The notes: generated from the sequence alone by a model not told the origin. 64,000 nt of DNA from Gonocerus acuteangulatus (GCA_946811695.1 OX328128.1:75594821-75658820), one strand, 5' to 3'. Shown: positions 1 through 11,340, counted from the first letter of the stretch. Translations and numbers: made by a program.

Positions 1-34
1 TTTATTGCAATTGTTTGAATATAGTATTGAGAGG

Positions 35-38
<4 letters not shown>

Positions 39-92
<54 letters not shown>
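39..92. repeat. poly(A) tract followed by a G run
   Basis: 54 consecutive A on the + strand, then nine G. The neighbouring LINE is on the minus strand, so its tail would read as T on this strand. This tract is therefore not that element's tail. It may belong to another insertion cut by the window edge. Confidence 0.8.
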
Positions 93-100
<8 letters not shown>

Positions 101-129
101 GTTGAAAGTGTTAAATTTTTCCATACATA

Positions 130-2106
130 TTAATAGTTTTGAGGTGTGTAAGGATTTCTGGTATGTTCTGGACTGCTGTCAGTAAGTAATTCGGTCATGT
201 CATACGGTAAGTCTAGATTTTGACGTTGTCGGCATTCTGTTAGTATGTGTTTTACGGTTAGTTCGGTGTTACAGATTTTACATGTAGGCTTTTCTTTTTT
301 AGTCATTAAGTACTCGTGTGTTATTCGTGTATGTCCAATTCTGAGTCTAGTTAGTACTACTTCTTCTCTTCTGTTTTGTCTGTGACTGGAAGGCCATTCC
401 ACGATGTTCCGTTTTATTTGTCGCAGTTTGTTGTTGGTAGATAGGTTTGTCCAGTCATTTTGCCATTTGTTTGTGATTTGGTGTTTAGCTTGTCTCGTAA
501 GGTCTTGGTAAAAAATGTCTAGTGGTTGAATTGTTAAGTCTTGAGTAGCCAATTTTGCTTGTTCGTCTGCAGTCGTACTAAGTCCTAGGTCTTCATGTCC
601 TGGCAGCCAATATATTGTTGTATGTATGCCTGAAAGTTGTAAATTGTAGATGTGTTGTTTGATTTGGATTGCTTTGGGATGTTGAGTGTATAAGTTCTGT
701 AATATGTGTAGTGAACTAAGAGAATCTGTACAGATGATAATGTTTGTGTGTTGTGATGGAGGAGTGTTAGTGAGGGCAAGAAATATTGCACGGAGTTCAG
801 CTTCTAGTATATTGTACAGCGCCGGGAGTTTTTCCTTGTAGATAGTGCCATTTATAGCTGCCGATCCAATGCCGTGTTTTGTATTTGAACCATCGGTGTA
901 TTCAAGGATGTAGTTAGTTTGTCGATTTAAGAAGTCCAAGAAGTTAGCTTTGTATAAATGTTTGGATAATATGTTTGACTTTTTGTACTTAGAGAGAGAT
1001 GTGTCTATTGTGAATTTAATGAGCCATGGAGGAGTGAGTGAAATGGTCTGTTTCTGTATTGGTTCTGTTTGTAGATTTGTAATCTCCTCTATTTCTAAGC
1101 TTCTTATAGCAAGAGGTCGGGCATGCTTGTTATTTATTTGGTATTGATTAATATTAGGGTTTTCTATGATATCCCTTGTGCAGGATGGCTGAGGGAGAGA
1201 CTTAATTTTGTAGTAATACTTTGCAATTAAGTATTTTCTTCGGATCTCTAGTGGAGGTTCTACTGCCTCTACGTTCAGGCTGCATATTGGGCTTGATCTG
1301 AAGGCACCCAGTGCTAGACGTAGTCCTGTTTTTGATATTGTGTTAAGCATTTTCAGTGTAGTGGGCTTGGCAGATGAGTATGCTACGCATCCATAATCCA
1401 GAAGGGACCTGGTGTAACATCGATAGAAGTTTAGCAGTACTTTTCTGTCTGCACCCCATTTAGTGTTTGCTAGAACTCTCAAAATATGCAGAGATTTTTT
1501 ACATTTAACGAGAAGTTCTTTTAAGTGGGGAACCCATGTGAGGTGTTTGTCAAAATTAATTCCTAAAAATTTTATTGTTGTTGTTTTTGTAATGTCTGTA
1601 TCGAACATAGTAAGTTGGTAGTCTATGTTCCGTCTTTTCTTTGTAAATAATATAGATTTTGTTTTGGTTGTCGAGAACTTCATACCTGTTTTGTCGTTCC
1701 AGAGTGTAAGTGTATTGATTGCGTTCTGTATTCGGTCTTGGGCTTGTTCAGTGGATTTTGAAGTGTAGAATATTAAAAGATCGTCAACATACAGGCTATA
1801 TTCAATGTCAGGGGGTATGTATTCGACAATTGTATTCATTCCAATGATAAATAGGGTTGTACTTAGTACGCCCCCTTGAGGTACTCCCGTCTCTAGTTGA
1901 TATATATCGGAGAAACAGTTGCCATTCCTTACTGTGAAAGATCTTCTAGAGAGAAACCCAGTAATAAATGCCAAAGGTTTTCCTCGTATTCCCCATTCAG
2001 AGAGTTGTTTGAGGATAACATCTTGCCGGATTGTGTCAAAGGCTTTGTTTATGTCAAATGAGACTGCTAGGAGGGATTTTTTATTTGTAAATGCGTTAAG
2101 AATCCC
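130..2106 (-). CDS. 5'-truncated non-LTR retrotransposon ORF2 (reverse transcriptase + RNase H)
   Basis: The open frame reads from about 2106 down to a stop at 130-132. It starts inside the reverse transcriptase: motif A (FDINKAFD, about 2050), then GVPQGGVLST and the catalytic YVDDLLIF. An RNase H domain follows with YTDGS, EAELRAI, CTDSLSS and a final TADEQA, so all four acidic residues are present. The C-terminus has CKICN...LTVKHILTEC, the Cys/His tail usual in RNase H-bearing LINEs of the I/Jockey group. The endonuclease and the front of the RT are missing: homology ends at about 2106, where ordinary intron begins, as in 5'-truncated target-primed insertions. There is no internal stop. 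It lies downstream of the 2251-2391 SLC6 exon on the same strand. A poly(A) tail is not visible; its 3' end is near 93-129. The clade is not resolved. Confidence 0.9.
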   Translation of the reverse strand, partial: GILNAFTNKKSLLAVSFDINKAFDTIRQDVILKQLSEWGIRGKPLAFITGFLSRRSFTVRNGNCFSDIYQLETGVPQGGVLSTTLFIIGMNTIVEYIPPDIEYSLYVDDLLIFYTSKSTEQAQDRIQNAINTLTLWNDKTGMKFSTTKTKSILFTKKRRNIDYQLTMFDTDITKTTTIKFLGINFDKHLTWVPHLKELLVKCKKSLHILRVLANTKWGADRKVLLNFYRCYTRSLLDYGCVAYSSAKPTTLKMLNTISKTGLRLALGAFRSSPICSLNVEAVEPPLEIRRKYLIAKYYYKIKSLPQPSCTRDIIENPNINQYQINNKHARPLAIRSLEIEEITNLQTEPIQKQTISLTPPWLIKFTIDTSLSKYKKSNILSKHLYKANFLDFLNRQTNYILEYTDGSNTKHGIGSAAINGTIYKEKLPALYNILEAELRAIFLALTNTPPSQHTNIIICTDSLSSLHILQNLYTQHPKAIQIKQHIYNLQLSGIHTTIYWLPGHEDLGLSTTADEQAKLATQDLTIQPLDIFYQDLTRQAKHQITNKWQNDWTNLSTNNKLRQIKRNIVEWPSSHRQNRREEVVLTRLRIGHTRITHEYLMTKKEKPTCKICNTELTVKHILTECRQRQNLDLPYDMTELLTDSSPEHTRNPYTPQNY

Positions 2107-2250
2107 CTATATACAGTCTACTCTTTTCAAATGGAACCAGCACGACCTTACAGCGGTATGCTTATTCCCAAGGTATAGCACCTTTGAAGTTTACCGCAAA
2201 CAATATATATACATACATAAATATATTATCAAATAAAGCTAGTTTCTTAC

Positions 2251-2391
2251 CGAGGCCCCCTAGCCATGGGTGTATGGTGTTCCATACTCCAACAGCTCCC
2301 AGCCTCATTTTCTGTCCAATTCCTAGTTCTATGAGGAACAACGGAATTCCTTCCAGGATCAGCATCACAGCGAAGGGGATCAGGAACGCAC
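2251..2391 (-). CDS. SLC6 transporter, internal exon (end of TM1, TM2 and following loop)
   Basis: This 141-bp exon has an acceptor (TTTTCTTTTAG before 2391) and a donor (GTAAGA starting at 2250). It enters and leaves in phase 1. It encodes GAFLIPFAVMLILEG, then IPLFLIELGIGQKMR and LGAVGVWNTIHPWLGGLG. This is the end of TM1, TM2 and the following loop of Na+/Cl- dependent SLC6 transporters; the E-x-x-x-GQ segment is a family hallmark. The wording (LEGIPLF.IEL.IGQ, GVWNTIHP) is closest, from memory, to the neutral amino-acid transporters SLC6A15-A20. Its first two bases complete the Gly codon begun in the exon at 39482. The product should be a plasma-membrane symporter. Exons downstream lie outside the window. 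Confidence 0.9.
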
Positions 2392-2409
2392 CTAAAAGAA
2401 AACAAGACA

Positions 2410-3255
2410 AATAAAGTTAAAAATTTAAACATAATGACTTTTCTTATGGAGTTGAAGGTGAGTGTGGGGAGGGATCTATGATTAAATCATTTATCACAAA
2501 TTTTCTTGAAGTAACTAGCCGGAGTTGCTCCCCAAAATTGTTTAAAATGTTAACTTATTTTTGCGAATTTCTATCCTGTTTAGGTTCGTCTTCACGCATC
2601 TTAAATTAAGTCGTGTTAAGGTCTACTATAATTTTGATAATTTCATAATAAGGTCCATACATTTTGAGAGTAAAACCTTAAATCCGAGTGGATAAGTCAA
2701 ATTCTCACAGTGTGGATCGTTAGAATCATTGGATTCAATTGAAATAATATTATGTTCTGCATGTATAAAATTCATTTAAACTAAGATGGTTACATTTGGA
2801 GTTAAATATTTTATTTTATTTAGTTTTCGGATCTACGTATATTTTCTTAAATATTCCGAGGACAGTTTGGAAATCGTGGTAAGTGGAAGGTAACCATTCG
2901 AAAGCTTACTAAATTTTCTACAGAAAAGGTTCTGAAGTAATTTTCGATGGGGGGGGATGTTAATCCGAAAAATGTGTACTTAAGACTACGGAAGTGTTGA
3001 TTTTGTTCTTTTGAACGGGTTTTTGTCACAGCTTAACTCACTTTTTAATTGTTTGGTTTTTCTTTTAAATTGTACTTAACTGTATAATAGATACATTAGT
3101 AAAACAAGGTAAGAAAATGAGAAGGCAGTGGGAGTCATTTCCGCTTAGGCTACTGTCAGTTTCCATTTGTAGCGTCTTAAATTTTCCTTTTCTTTGAGAT
3201 TTTATTTTAATTTTTCAAAAAACATCAAAACCTACCAATAACAGCTTCTATTATT
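2410..3255. other. AT-rich intron sequence with degraded HP-family text
   Basis: No gene. From about 2640 to 3240 the sequence is an old, diverged copy of the HP-family interior (phrases such as the line around 2880-2950 on cells of 'aaagcttactaaatt' type recur at 6730, 23700 and 26110). Nothing else recognised. Confidence 0.5.
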
Positions 3256-3260
3256 TTACT

Positions 3261-3480
3261 AGGAGGCCCGGTGGCCGTGAGTGTTAAGGGGTGAGCACTT
3301 AACAATCCGTGACAAAGGTCGTGGGTTCGATACCCACTATAGGGTGGTGGCTTTTCTTTAGAAAAAAGAAAAGGCATCAGCCCAATCCTGGCTAGAAAAG
3401 GGTGGTAACCTATAGAGAACCCGTCCTAAAATTCTCAGTTAATAATAATGGACGTTCAAATTTAAATAAATAATAAGTAT
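3261..3480 (+). mobile_element. tRNA-derived SINE (long-variable-arm type)
   Basis: The head reads GGCCCGGTGGCCGTGAGTG and carries a good polymerase III box B, GGTTCGATACC (3322-3334). A predicted long variable arm (GTGTTAAGG...GAGCACTTAACA) suggests a tRNA-Ser/Leu-like origin. The body (GGTGGTAACCTATAGAGAAC) recurs in a worn copy near 11240. The tail, AATTTAAATAAATAATAAG, resembles a LINE 3' end. The same head recurs at 48187. No clear target duplication. Confidence 0.7.
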
Positions 3481-3492
3481 TCTTTAACTAAT

Positions 3493-3552
3493 GCACTAGG
3501 GATATGAGAGGAAACTCGCTAAGATGACGCATTTCCTGCGAGTTGGACAATT
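3493..3552 (-). repeat. HP-family 5'-end fragment
   Basis: A diverged copy of the conserved 5' terminal block (CTAGGGATATGA...GCTAAGATGACGCA..TCCTGCGAGT). It sits beside the SINE at 3261-3480, as another 5' block does at 48292. Confidence 0.6.
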
Positions 3553-3962
3553 TTTGGCTTTTATTTATTGACATTTCGCCTTACACAAGAAATATTGCTG
3601 AGTATTCGGGTCGTTTTTTATATTGAAATATCCAATAAATAGATTAAAATCACCAGGCCTAATGTTAAAAATTTCTTTCTGTGAGTCCGTCCAAAAAATA
3701 GTTTTCCGCTTTTTAGCCTTTGAAATGTTTTAATAATCCGAAATATCCTTGGCCTAAAACCCAGGCTGTTAATGAGAGAAAAATATTGAGTACAACAAAA
3801 TTTATGAAGGTTTGAGTAATTTGAAACGACAAACGTACTGGCAGACAGTGTTTCCAGGGGAATGAGGTTAGATAACACAATCACTTGGTCTTCCACAGTC
3901 CGTTACTGCTGCCTTTATGTCTAAATATTTCCCGGCAGCGGGAAGCTGTCGTTCCGGAATCC

Positions 3963-4173
3963 TCTAAAGCAGGCTACACGGTCAGGCAGGCCTGTCAGTT
4001 AGGCCTGAACAGTCCGCCGGTAAGCCGGTCGCCTGATCGTGTATATATTCCTGCCAGTCTGTCAGTTAAGACTGTTCAGGCGGCCGGAATGTATACGCTA
4101 GACGACCGGCCTTCAGGTGGACTGTTCACGTCTAACTGACAGGCCTGCCTGACCGTGTGTAGCCTGCTTTAGA
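3963..4173. mobile_element. GC-rich foldback element (MITE)
   Basis: Two arms of about 95 bp are inverted repeats of one another. The ends are TCTAAAGCAGGCTACAC and its inverse GTGTAGCCTGCTTTAGA. Inner arms repeat GGTCAGGCAGGCCTGTCAG. The arms are clearly diverged. GC content is far above the surroundings. No target duplication was found and the superfamily is unknown. Confidence 0.75.
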
Positions 4174-4639
4174 AAGATCACGTGTAGTTTTTAACAGCCG
4201 ACGGATCACGTGCCATACCAGATGAAGGTTAGTCGCCAGCTTCCTTGGCGCAGACATCCTGTAATCACCACGCAGATTGAATGATGAGACCTGGCCTTCG
4301 TCCCCTGTCAGGCCTTCACCTTCTTGCTCCAGGGAACTAGACTGATGATCAGGCACTGCATTGCGTGAAGGATTGAGAGGTGAATTGATGTTAGTAAAAT
4401 TTACGGGTAGTCATCCTGACGTGTGATTAGAAAGCTTCTTCAGTGATCTCATTGCAGAATAAACGCGCTCTGCTGATAGACGAACTCGAACCTGCGTCTC
4501 CCTTGTTGAGAATCCGGTGTTCTAGCTATATATAAATAAATATATATATATAATAACACACACAATTCGCGCGATCCTTCCGAACCTGTAATGCTTTATA
4601 TAATATTTTATTTATACACATACATACATATTATGTGTA

Positions 4640-4643
4640 TATG

Positions 4644-4689
<46 letters not shown>
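4640..4689. repeat. (TA)n microsatellite
   Basis: Uninterrupted TA dinucleotides following a short TATG-rich stretch. From 4174 to 5640 I see no gene; the short open frame at 4810-4998 matches nothing I recognise. Confidence 0.9.
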
Positions 4690-4695
<6 letters not shown>

Positions 4696-5639
4696 TCCTG
4701 ACCATTTCCTACCGGTTCTTCCATAACGTCCTCTGATCGACTTCATAAGCTCCCAATGAAGAGAGGTGACGGTCTAATGGCAGCATTGATCAAAAGGTAA
4801 TTCACAGTAGTGGAAACCGTTAAAATACCGGTTATCGCTATATCGACACGAACAAATGCAGAACATATTAAAATAATTCGAGCTGCACAAGATTTGCTGC
4901 TTCATGCTCGGGGGCTAGCTCTTCCAGACACGAAAAGAAGTCATTATTATACAGATGACGTCACTGTAGTCTCGTGCTCCAGAGAGGTAGAGCCGTGACT
5001 CAGCGGCCTCGAACTTGGTCCTCACTGCCGGTTAAATCGATACTCAGCCCTTACCTGGCCACATTGTCACAATCTTCTTACCCGCTCCCAAAGAGGTATA
5101 TTTAGCATTACCACCTAGTTTTAGGTTGTTCTGTTTTAGCACGTTTTAACAAAGGTTGATATCTTTATAACATTAGATATGTTATTTATTGTATGCAAAA
5201 TAAATTGTAGTAAAACTTTAAAACAAATGTAATGTCTTTATTTTTATTAGAATAAGTATTTAGTTATTTACAATGCTGTATTTCTTATTCATTAACATTA
5301 GTTTACAGTGAATAAAGAATAAAATACAGCATGAAATATTAAAGAAACTAATCCTATGTATTTTCCATGCATTTTGTTAGAACCACAACCCAATTTCACT
5401 AACATTATAAATTTTTGTGCTAACTTTTATTTATTTCTTTTTTTTGAGATTCTTATTATTTGAATTAATAAAAATTTACTTTAAAAATGTTTTACAAATT
5501 TATTTTTGATAGGTCTTTTAAGTTTGTACCTGAGAAAATGTAGCCAAGAAACGTTTTATTGCATTTAATATTTTGAATAATTTTAGAATGATGAAGAAGG
5601 TTGCTCGTTGAAATGTTCCAAAAATAAATATTTTATTGT

Positions 5640-5720
5640 TTTAGCACGTTTGAGGAGGAAACCCGCTTATGAAGTCGACTTGATGATGTAATCCGGAGGA
5701 GGCGATGATAAATTATGACA
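5640..5720 (-). repeat. HP-family 3'-end fragment
   Basis: Worn copy of the hairpin end: GAGGAGGAAACCCGCTTATGA followed by GTCGACTT and AATCCGGAGG, the same order as in copies at 6047 and 46380. Half of the hairpin is lost. Confidence 0.5.
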
Positions 5721-5784
5721 TTTTAGAATTAATAACTTTCGAACTTTCAAGACACAACAAGACATAATAATGAAGAATAAGAAT

Positions 5785-5955
5785 AAGAAGATAATTCTTT
5801 GCAATGTCTCGCTAAGCTCATTGCACTCCTTGGGAAATATCTACATTACACACCCAGTAATAACACAAATATTTACACAATTACTAACTCTACAAAATAA
5901 AAACATAATAATGACGTGGCTACCCGGACATACAGGAATAGCTAACAACAAAAAA
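5785..5955 (+). pseudogene. LINE RNase H fragment (relic)
   Basis: Encodes SLSSLHSLGNIYITHP, then NIIMTWLPGHTGIANN. This is the middle and last part of the RNase H domain seen complete in the LINEs at 130-2106 and 58974-62617 (compare TDSLSSLHILQNLYTQHP there). Only about 55 residues survive. The first catalytic D of this segment is changed (CNVSLSS for CTDSLSS). It is a dead fragment. Confidence 0.75.
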
Positions 5956-6046
5956 CGGGTTGTTGAAATATTGCACTTTCCAGAGAAATCGACTGGTATC
6001 GGTATAATCATGTAGGATTCTCCCACAAGAATTTTTTTTTTCTTTT

Positions 6047-7230
6047 TAGCGCGGTTCCTCCCTCCCCCATAGGGAGGAACCCCGCTTATAAGGTTGAAAC
6101 AATGAAAAAATCCGAAAGTGCCGACAAGAAAATTTCGCGTTTCAGAACCCCTAGAGACCGAAAATAACGGTGGTTCAAATTTGTGTATATATATATATAT
6201 ATATTTGTCTGTTCGCTCATTTCTGGCTTCCCTAATGGTCCGATTGTGATGAAATTTGGTACAAAAATCCGTCGTCCAATTTAAAAGGTCAAGTTCGTTA
6301 ACCAGCAGAATCCGCCCACTGGAAGATGGCGTTTGGGGCGAAATTCGCGAAAAAAAAATCGTAACGCTTACGTTTTTCAGTTCATAAGCTTGTAAGTACT
6401 CGTTTTATAGGCTTCTTGGGCTAGGAAAACGAATGAAACCATTTTCATGGCGATAGCTTTAACCGTTTTCGAGAAAATTGGAAAAATAGTTTTTGAATAC
6501 CGTTTTTGGTTTGGGTACTTAGAATCATGGGATTCAATTGAAACATTTTCTGCATGTTCTACTTTCATTAAAACTAATATGTTGAAATTTTTGTTACGTT
6601 TGGAGTTTAGGAAGGGTTAGAATAAAATATTTTATTAACAGACATAAAAAGTTTTGGTAACTTTGTATACTTTCCTTAATATCTCGAAAAGCGTTGACAA
6701 TCTTGTGAAGCGGAAGATTACCATTCGGAAGCTTACTAAATGCTCTACAAAAAAGGTTCTGAAGAAAGTTTTAATCAGGCGATGTCAATCGGAGAAAAAA
6801 GTGCTTAAAGCTTTAAATTAATTGATTTCGTTTATTCCAATGGTTCTTTTCGTCTATTTTATTTCTTGTTATTTTTTAATTGCTTATAGTTGGATAATGT
6901 ATTTGACAATAAAACTGGTTAAGTAAAATAACAAAAACAATTTATTGTTAGAAATATAGATTTCCAAGATTCCAAGACCTTGTCACTAGCGGGTCCGTTT
7001 CTAGTGTAGCAGACCCTTCCAGGTAAGATTCTAAATCATGACCTTTCATGACTTTACTACTCACAGGAATGGCGTTAGTGACCTTAAGGGTTGACACGCC
7101 ATTATAATAATTAATTAAAAAAAAAGACTGGTGGACCCAAAATAATAACTGCTTCTATTTTAATCTTTCCAAATTAGACTAGGGATATGAACGGAACCGC
7201 GCTAAGATGATGCAGTCCTGCGAGACGGAC
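6047..7230 (-). mobile_element. HP-family non-autonomous element, copy A
   Basis: The 3' end (low coordinate) has an 11-bp perfect stem, GGTTCCTCCCT (6053-6063) with AGGGAGGAACC (6071-6081), then GCGCTAA reading outward. Next comes the block GGAAGTGCCGAC, an internal (TA)n at 6185-6204, and a conserved interior. The 5' end (high coordinate) reads GTCCGTCTCGCAGGACTGC, then TTAGCGCGGTTCC. TTAGCGCGGTTCC at the 5' side and GGAACCGCGCTAA at the 3' side are inverse. No coding capacity. Helentron/HINE-like in layout; not proven. Confidence 0.65.
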
Positions 7231-9560
7231 TTTTTCTTTTTTTTTTGGCAAATTCTGACCCACCAATATAATCTTAGAGCTTAGGAGTTTAATTATAACG
7301 GTTTCCATCAGATTTTTTATAGGCTTTATAACTTTGAGAATCGTCATTGCTTCGGATGCTCAAAAATAAAATAAAAAAAAACAAAAAAACTTGAGAATCA
7401 AATGCAAAAACAATGGCGTAGTTTTTAATCTTTTTAGAAAAGTGGAAATATGTAGAGCATCATGCTCGGGTGCTCCGAAATGACGGATTGTGTTAAAACG
7501 TTTTTAACCTTTGGATTCTAATTTAAACTAAGATGTGTACATTTTGGTAACATTAGAATTATTAGAAAGAAAAGAATATAACTTATAAATATCTTATGAG
7601 GTATACACTTTCATAAATATCTAAAAATCATTTGGGAAAAATGAAGGTGAAAATTTGAAAGCTTAACAATTTCCCTGAACGTTATTTTCCATAGGATGCT
7701 TTCTGTTCAATCTGTTTTTGTTGTTTTTTAATTTTGTTTAGCACTAAAATAAATTAGTACGTATACACATCAGTAAAGATGTGCATTATATGGAAACTCA
7801 CTGAGATAATGCCTTCCCGCAATGTGAGAGGTGGGTTTCCACCTCAACTAAAGTATTAAATTCCTTGCGGCAAAACTCGGCCGACATAATGCCCAACCTA
7901 TGAGGAACATTTGTTGTAAAAAAAAAAATAATACGAAATCGGTCGATCGTTGAGGATTTACTCCATGCAAAACAATGAAATAAAAAATTAAAAATTGACT
8001 CAGTAGTTCATTTCCAATATAAAAGAGAAAAACTATTCACGTTTATTTTGTATTCCAATAAAGTATTTTAAGTAAATTGTTCAGGAATTGCAGCTCAATG
8101 AATCCAAGGTTCATAGAAGTCACCAATAGATGTGTCGATACTTTTAGCACTTTTCAAAGTTATTTTGACTTCCTTGCAACGAATCTTGGTAGGCAACATG
8201 CACAACTAACGAGGAGCATGTGTTCTAATAACATCAAGCAAACTCGGTCAATAGGAAGATGGAACTTGCTCCAGAATATTTTTTTTTTTTTTTATATTCA
8301 GATACAATATTCGAAACATGCTACAAACGTGCTACAATCAAAGTTGCGACACCATTAATTCAATGCACCTATTCGCTACATACGTAACACGGTCTGATTA
8401 CGTCAGGGCAGACAGCCCTACGTAACTAGGTCTAATAGTGTTGGAGTTATATGGTTTCTACAAAGAGAGAAGAATAGAGATTATTGGCTTAGTCACCTTT
8501 AATATATTTATGGGTTAGATGAAATAATATTTATATTATTTATTATTATATTATATTATTTATTTATAATATTTGAGTGATAATAAAGTTTTAATAGTCG
8601 GAGAGCTGGCAACGCACTTTTCATGAAGTGTTTTATGCACCCTGAAATTTTGCTATAATGTACCTCTTGATTAGATAAGAAGGTAAGTATGTGTTTCCTG
8701 GACATACCTTAGAACACCAGGTACTGCGCAAAGGGGAAAGGTGCAAAACAATATTGCCCAAAAATAGTGTTTTATTCAGAAGCCAACTATTATTAATGAA
8801 AACAAAAGTACAAATTAAGGCAATTTTAAAATTAATAATAAATAAGGCAGGCACTTTTAGGGGGTTAAAATGTAAATTAAAAAAAAAAAAAAACAAAGTA
8901 CCTAGTTTTTATTTTTAATATAAAATGAAGTGCTTTATTCACGCTGCGATTTAAACAGCGTCTTCAATAAACATATTTGAAAATAATTGCAAAAGGGCAG
9001 ACACTTTTGTGGGGTTTAATTATCAGGAAACATGAAAATAAATGTTGCTTATGATAGACTGCAAAACACTGCGTGTAACCGTAAGAGTGCATGAGACGAC
9101 CGCACAGTGTTGGTTGTTTTCTGTGCTCTCATTGGTTCTTGCTCACAAGATCTTGTACAGCTGTTCCGGTTTTAATGGCAGCGCGAATAAAACTCTCATT
9201 TAATATTATAATTGGTGAGATTTTCCCATAATTCCCTTAATCCTCCCCTTCGACCTTTTCCTTTATTCTCATACTTCAATATATATATATATAGCTTCCA
9301 ATATTTGTTTTATAATTTTACCCTAAATAGAAAACCTTCGGAATGAGCTAAAATAAGTGATAAATTTAAATGTAAATAAATATATATAGATAAAAAAAAA
9401 AGTTTAAATATTATAAAATTTACATAAATATTATTCATTAAATTTTCAAGTGGCAAGATTATTTATCTTTTGTATTATCTAATTTTGATTTTACTTAATG
9501 CGTTACACATGAAGTATAGTACAGTTTAGATCATGTAAGTATAGCTGTATTCCATCTGAA
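7231..9560. other. AT-rich intron, no gene recognised
   Basis: No supported coding sequence on either strand. Fragments of low-copy repeats: the stretch 7790-8100 shares phrases with 19010-19130 (ATGCCCAACctATGAGG, ACTATTCACGTTTATT). There are A/T homopolymers at 8280-8295 and 8878-8894. Confidence 0.5.
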
Positions 9561-9790
9561 ACTCTCACAAATGATGGAACAACACTCGCTCATCCCCAAA
9601 TAACACCCACATAATATATAAAATAATCAGGCAATGATAATCCAACTAGCCAACCAACTATTTAGCAAATGATGGAACAACACTCGCTCATCCCCAAATA
9701 ACACACACATAATCTAAAAATAACCAAGCAATGATAATCAAGAAGTCGATTGGCTTAAAACTCCATCCAACTGGCCAACCAACTCTCTTT
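9560..9790. repeat. two-copy 98-bp direct duplication
   Basis: ATGATGGAACAACACTCGCT begins at 9571 and again at 9669. Most of the following text (CATCCCCAAATAACAC, AATGATAATC, GCCAACCAACT) is repeated with small differences. Confidence 0.8.
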
Positions 9791-10069
9791 CGCTGATATA
9801 TTTTTCCTGCGAATATCTGAGCTAAAATTACTTCCCATGTCGTTAGAGATATTGCCATATCATTATTACTCGCTCGTTATGCTTACTGCATCAAAAACAT
9901 CAATGGACGCCTAGAAACACAAAACGTTAAGTGCTAAGATTTTCTCCTCGCGAATTTTGTCCAAAAATCATTGCTCCGGAGTACGTATCCTGGTTAGGGA
10001 ATTTAACCTTATAAATCAAAATATTATTACTGCAAATTGGATCACTTCTGAGCCTGCTCGAGAGCAACA

Positions 10070-10073
<4 letters not shown>

Positions 10074-10122
<49 letters not shown>

Positions 10123-10528
10123 TAGCTGTTTTTCGCGTGCCATGCTACACCTACTTTCTACCTATGACACTCCCCATATCAATAAATAAATTATTATATA
10201 ATGATGTAAAGTCAGCAATGAGATTGGGTTATTCTAATTATCAAAAACATCATAAAATAAATTGTTAGACCTTATTCAAAATGGCCGAAATAATTCGTGA
10301 AGCAGCCAACAGAGGCCAGCAGCATAGCCTGCGAGTAAGATAGCTCTTATCAAAGAGTGAATGAAAAACTTTTGGCCTTTTGACAAAATTTTGAAATTTG
10401 ACTATTTTGACCTAGCCTAGGAGATTCCCCGTATCAAGTTCATCTGTGTGCCAAGTTTGGTCAAACCGTGTGGATTTGTATAAGGAACAAACAGATGGAC
10501 AGGTGATATATATATATATATATATATA
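10074..10528. mobile_element. CTAGCTG-type repeat bounded by (TA)n
   Basis: A (TA)n run (10074-10120) is followed by CTAGCTGTTTTTCGCGTGCC. The unit ends with CAAACAGATGGACAGGTGATA and a second (TA)n at 10506-10528. The same start (CTAGCTGAATACCCGTGC) occurs at 42465. This start and tail design resembles RTE-type LINE/SINE remnants in arthropods, which is inference only. Upstream (10020-10075) is a fragment of the HP-family 3' region. Confidence 0.5.
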
Positions 10529-10814
10529 GCATGATAAAGAAATAGCAATAAAAACAAAAATGTGATGCCCTTGTGAGCTCGAAAGTTGAGGGCGAAAAAA
10601 TAATGGACTATGGGTACAACCCCTGTATATAGTAAATAAAAAATCAGCTTTGCATTTAGGTCATTCGCCTCCCGGTACACGGCATAGAAGAAAGGTAGAG
10701 GTCGAAGGAGAGGATTAAGGGAACAATGAGAAAATGTCACTAATCGCCGAAAGAGTAGCCTGAAGACTAAAAGCTACAACCAGAAATAAAACTGCACCTT
10801 GGAACAACTTCGTA

Positions 10815-10960
10815 AGGGTGCGTTTACATCTGACACTTCTCGCAGGAAATATATGTCAGGTGTCGGATAGATATTCTCTTGAAGGTTTACATACTGACAG
10901 AAATAGCTAGACATTTATGTCATGGATATGTATAGGGCAGTTCTGGATTTGTTCTAATTT
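10815..10960. repeat. AGGGTGCGTTTACA MITE fragment
   Basis: TAAGGGTGCGTTTACATCTG, then ACACTTCTCGCAGGAAATATA. This is the same terminal sequence as the MITE at 14837-15155. A partial second arm follows. Confidence 0.6.
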
Positions 10961-11124
10961 GCGATAAATTCACCAAAAGCACAAATAATCAGTGTTTACA
11001 TCTGTTCGCATAGAAGTGTCAACAATACAGCTAGTAACCAAGATATTTATCTCTGAAATTAAATTCTTCTCGTAAAAATATGTGTTTACACCTGGTGGTA
11101 TAGACACCATATTGGGACCACAAT

Positions 11125-11340
11125 TTCGGTTTTTGGAAGCCGTTAGTGTTATAGCGTGAGCACCATGCTTGAAGTGTTGCGCCATATTTGGCGTTTCTTT
11201 TGAAAATAAAAACGCATTATCTCTATCCTGTCAACAGAAAGGTGGTAACCTTTAGATAACCTATTCTAAAAATCTGTGTTATGTGTAAGAGGACGTTATA
11301 ATTTAAATAAATAAATATTTTATAAATGTATGGGTTGATA
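11125..11340 (+). mobile_element. degraded SINE copy
   Basis: The head is barely recognisable (AGCCGTTAGTGTTATAGCGTGAGCAC). The body, AAAGGTGGTAACCTTTAGATAACC, and tail, AATTTAAATAAATAAATATT, match the SINE at 3261-3480. Confidence 0.5.

Noticed and set aside
39..92. Poly(A) tail of the LINE at 130-2106
   Set aside because: That LINE is on the minus strand; its tail would read as T here.
3261..3345. tRNA gene
   Set aside because: Box B is good, but the unit continues into a conserved body and AT-rich tail and recurs at 48187 and 11125. It is a SINE. The same holds for 14881-15063 and 37253-37434.
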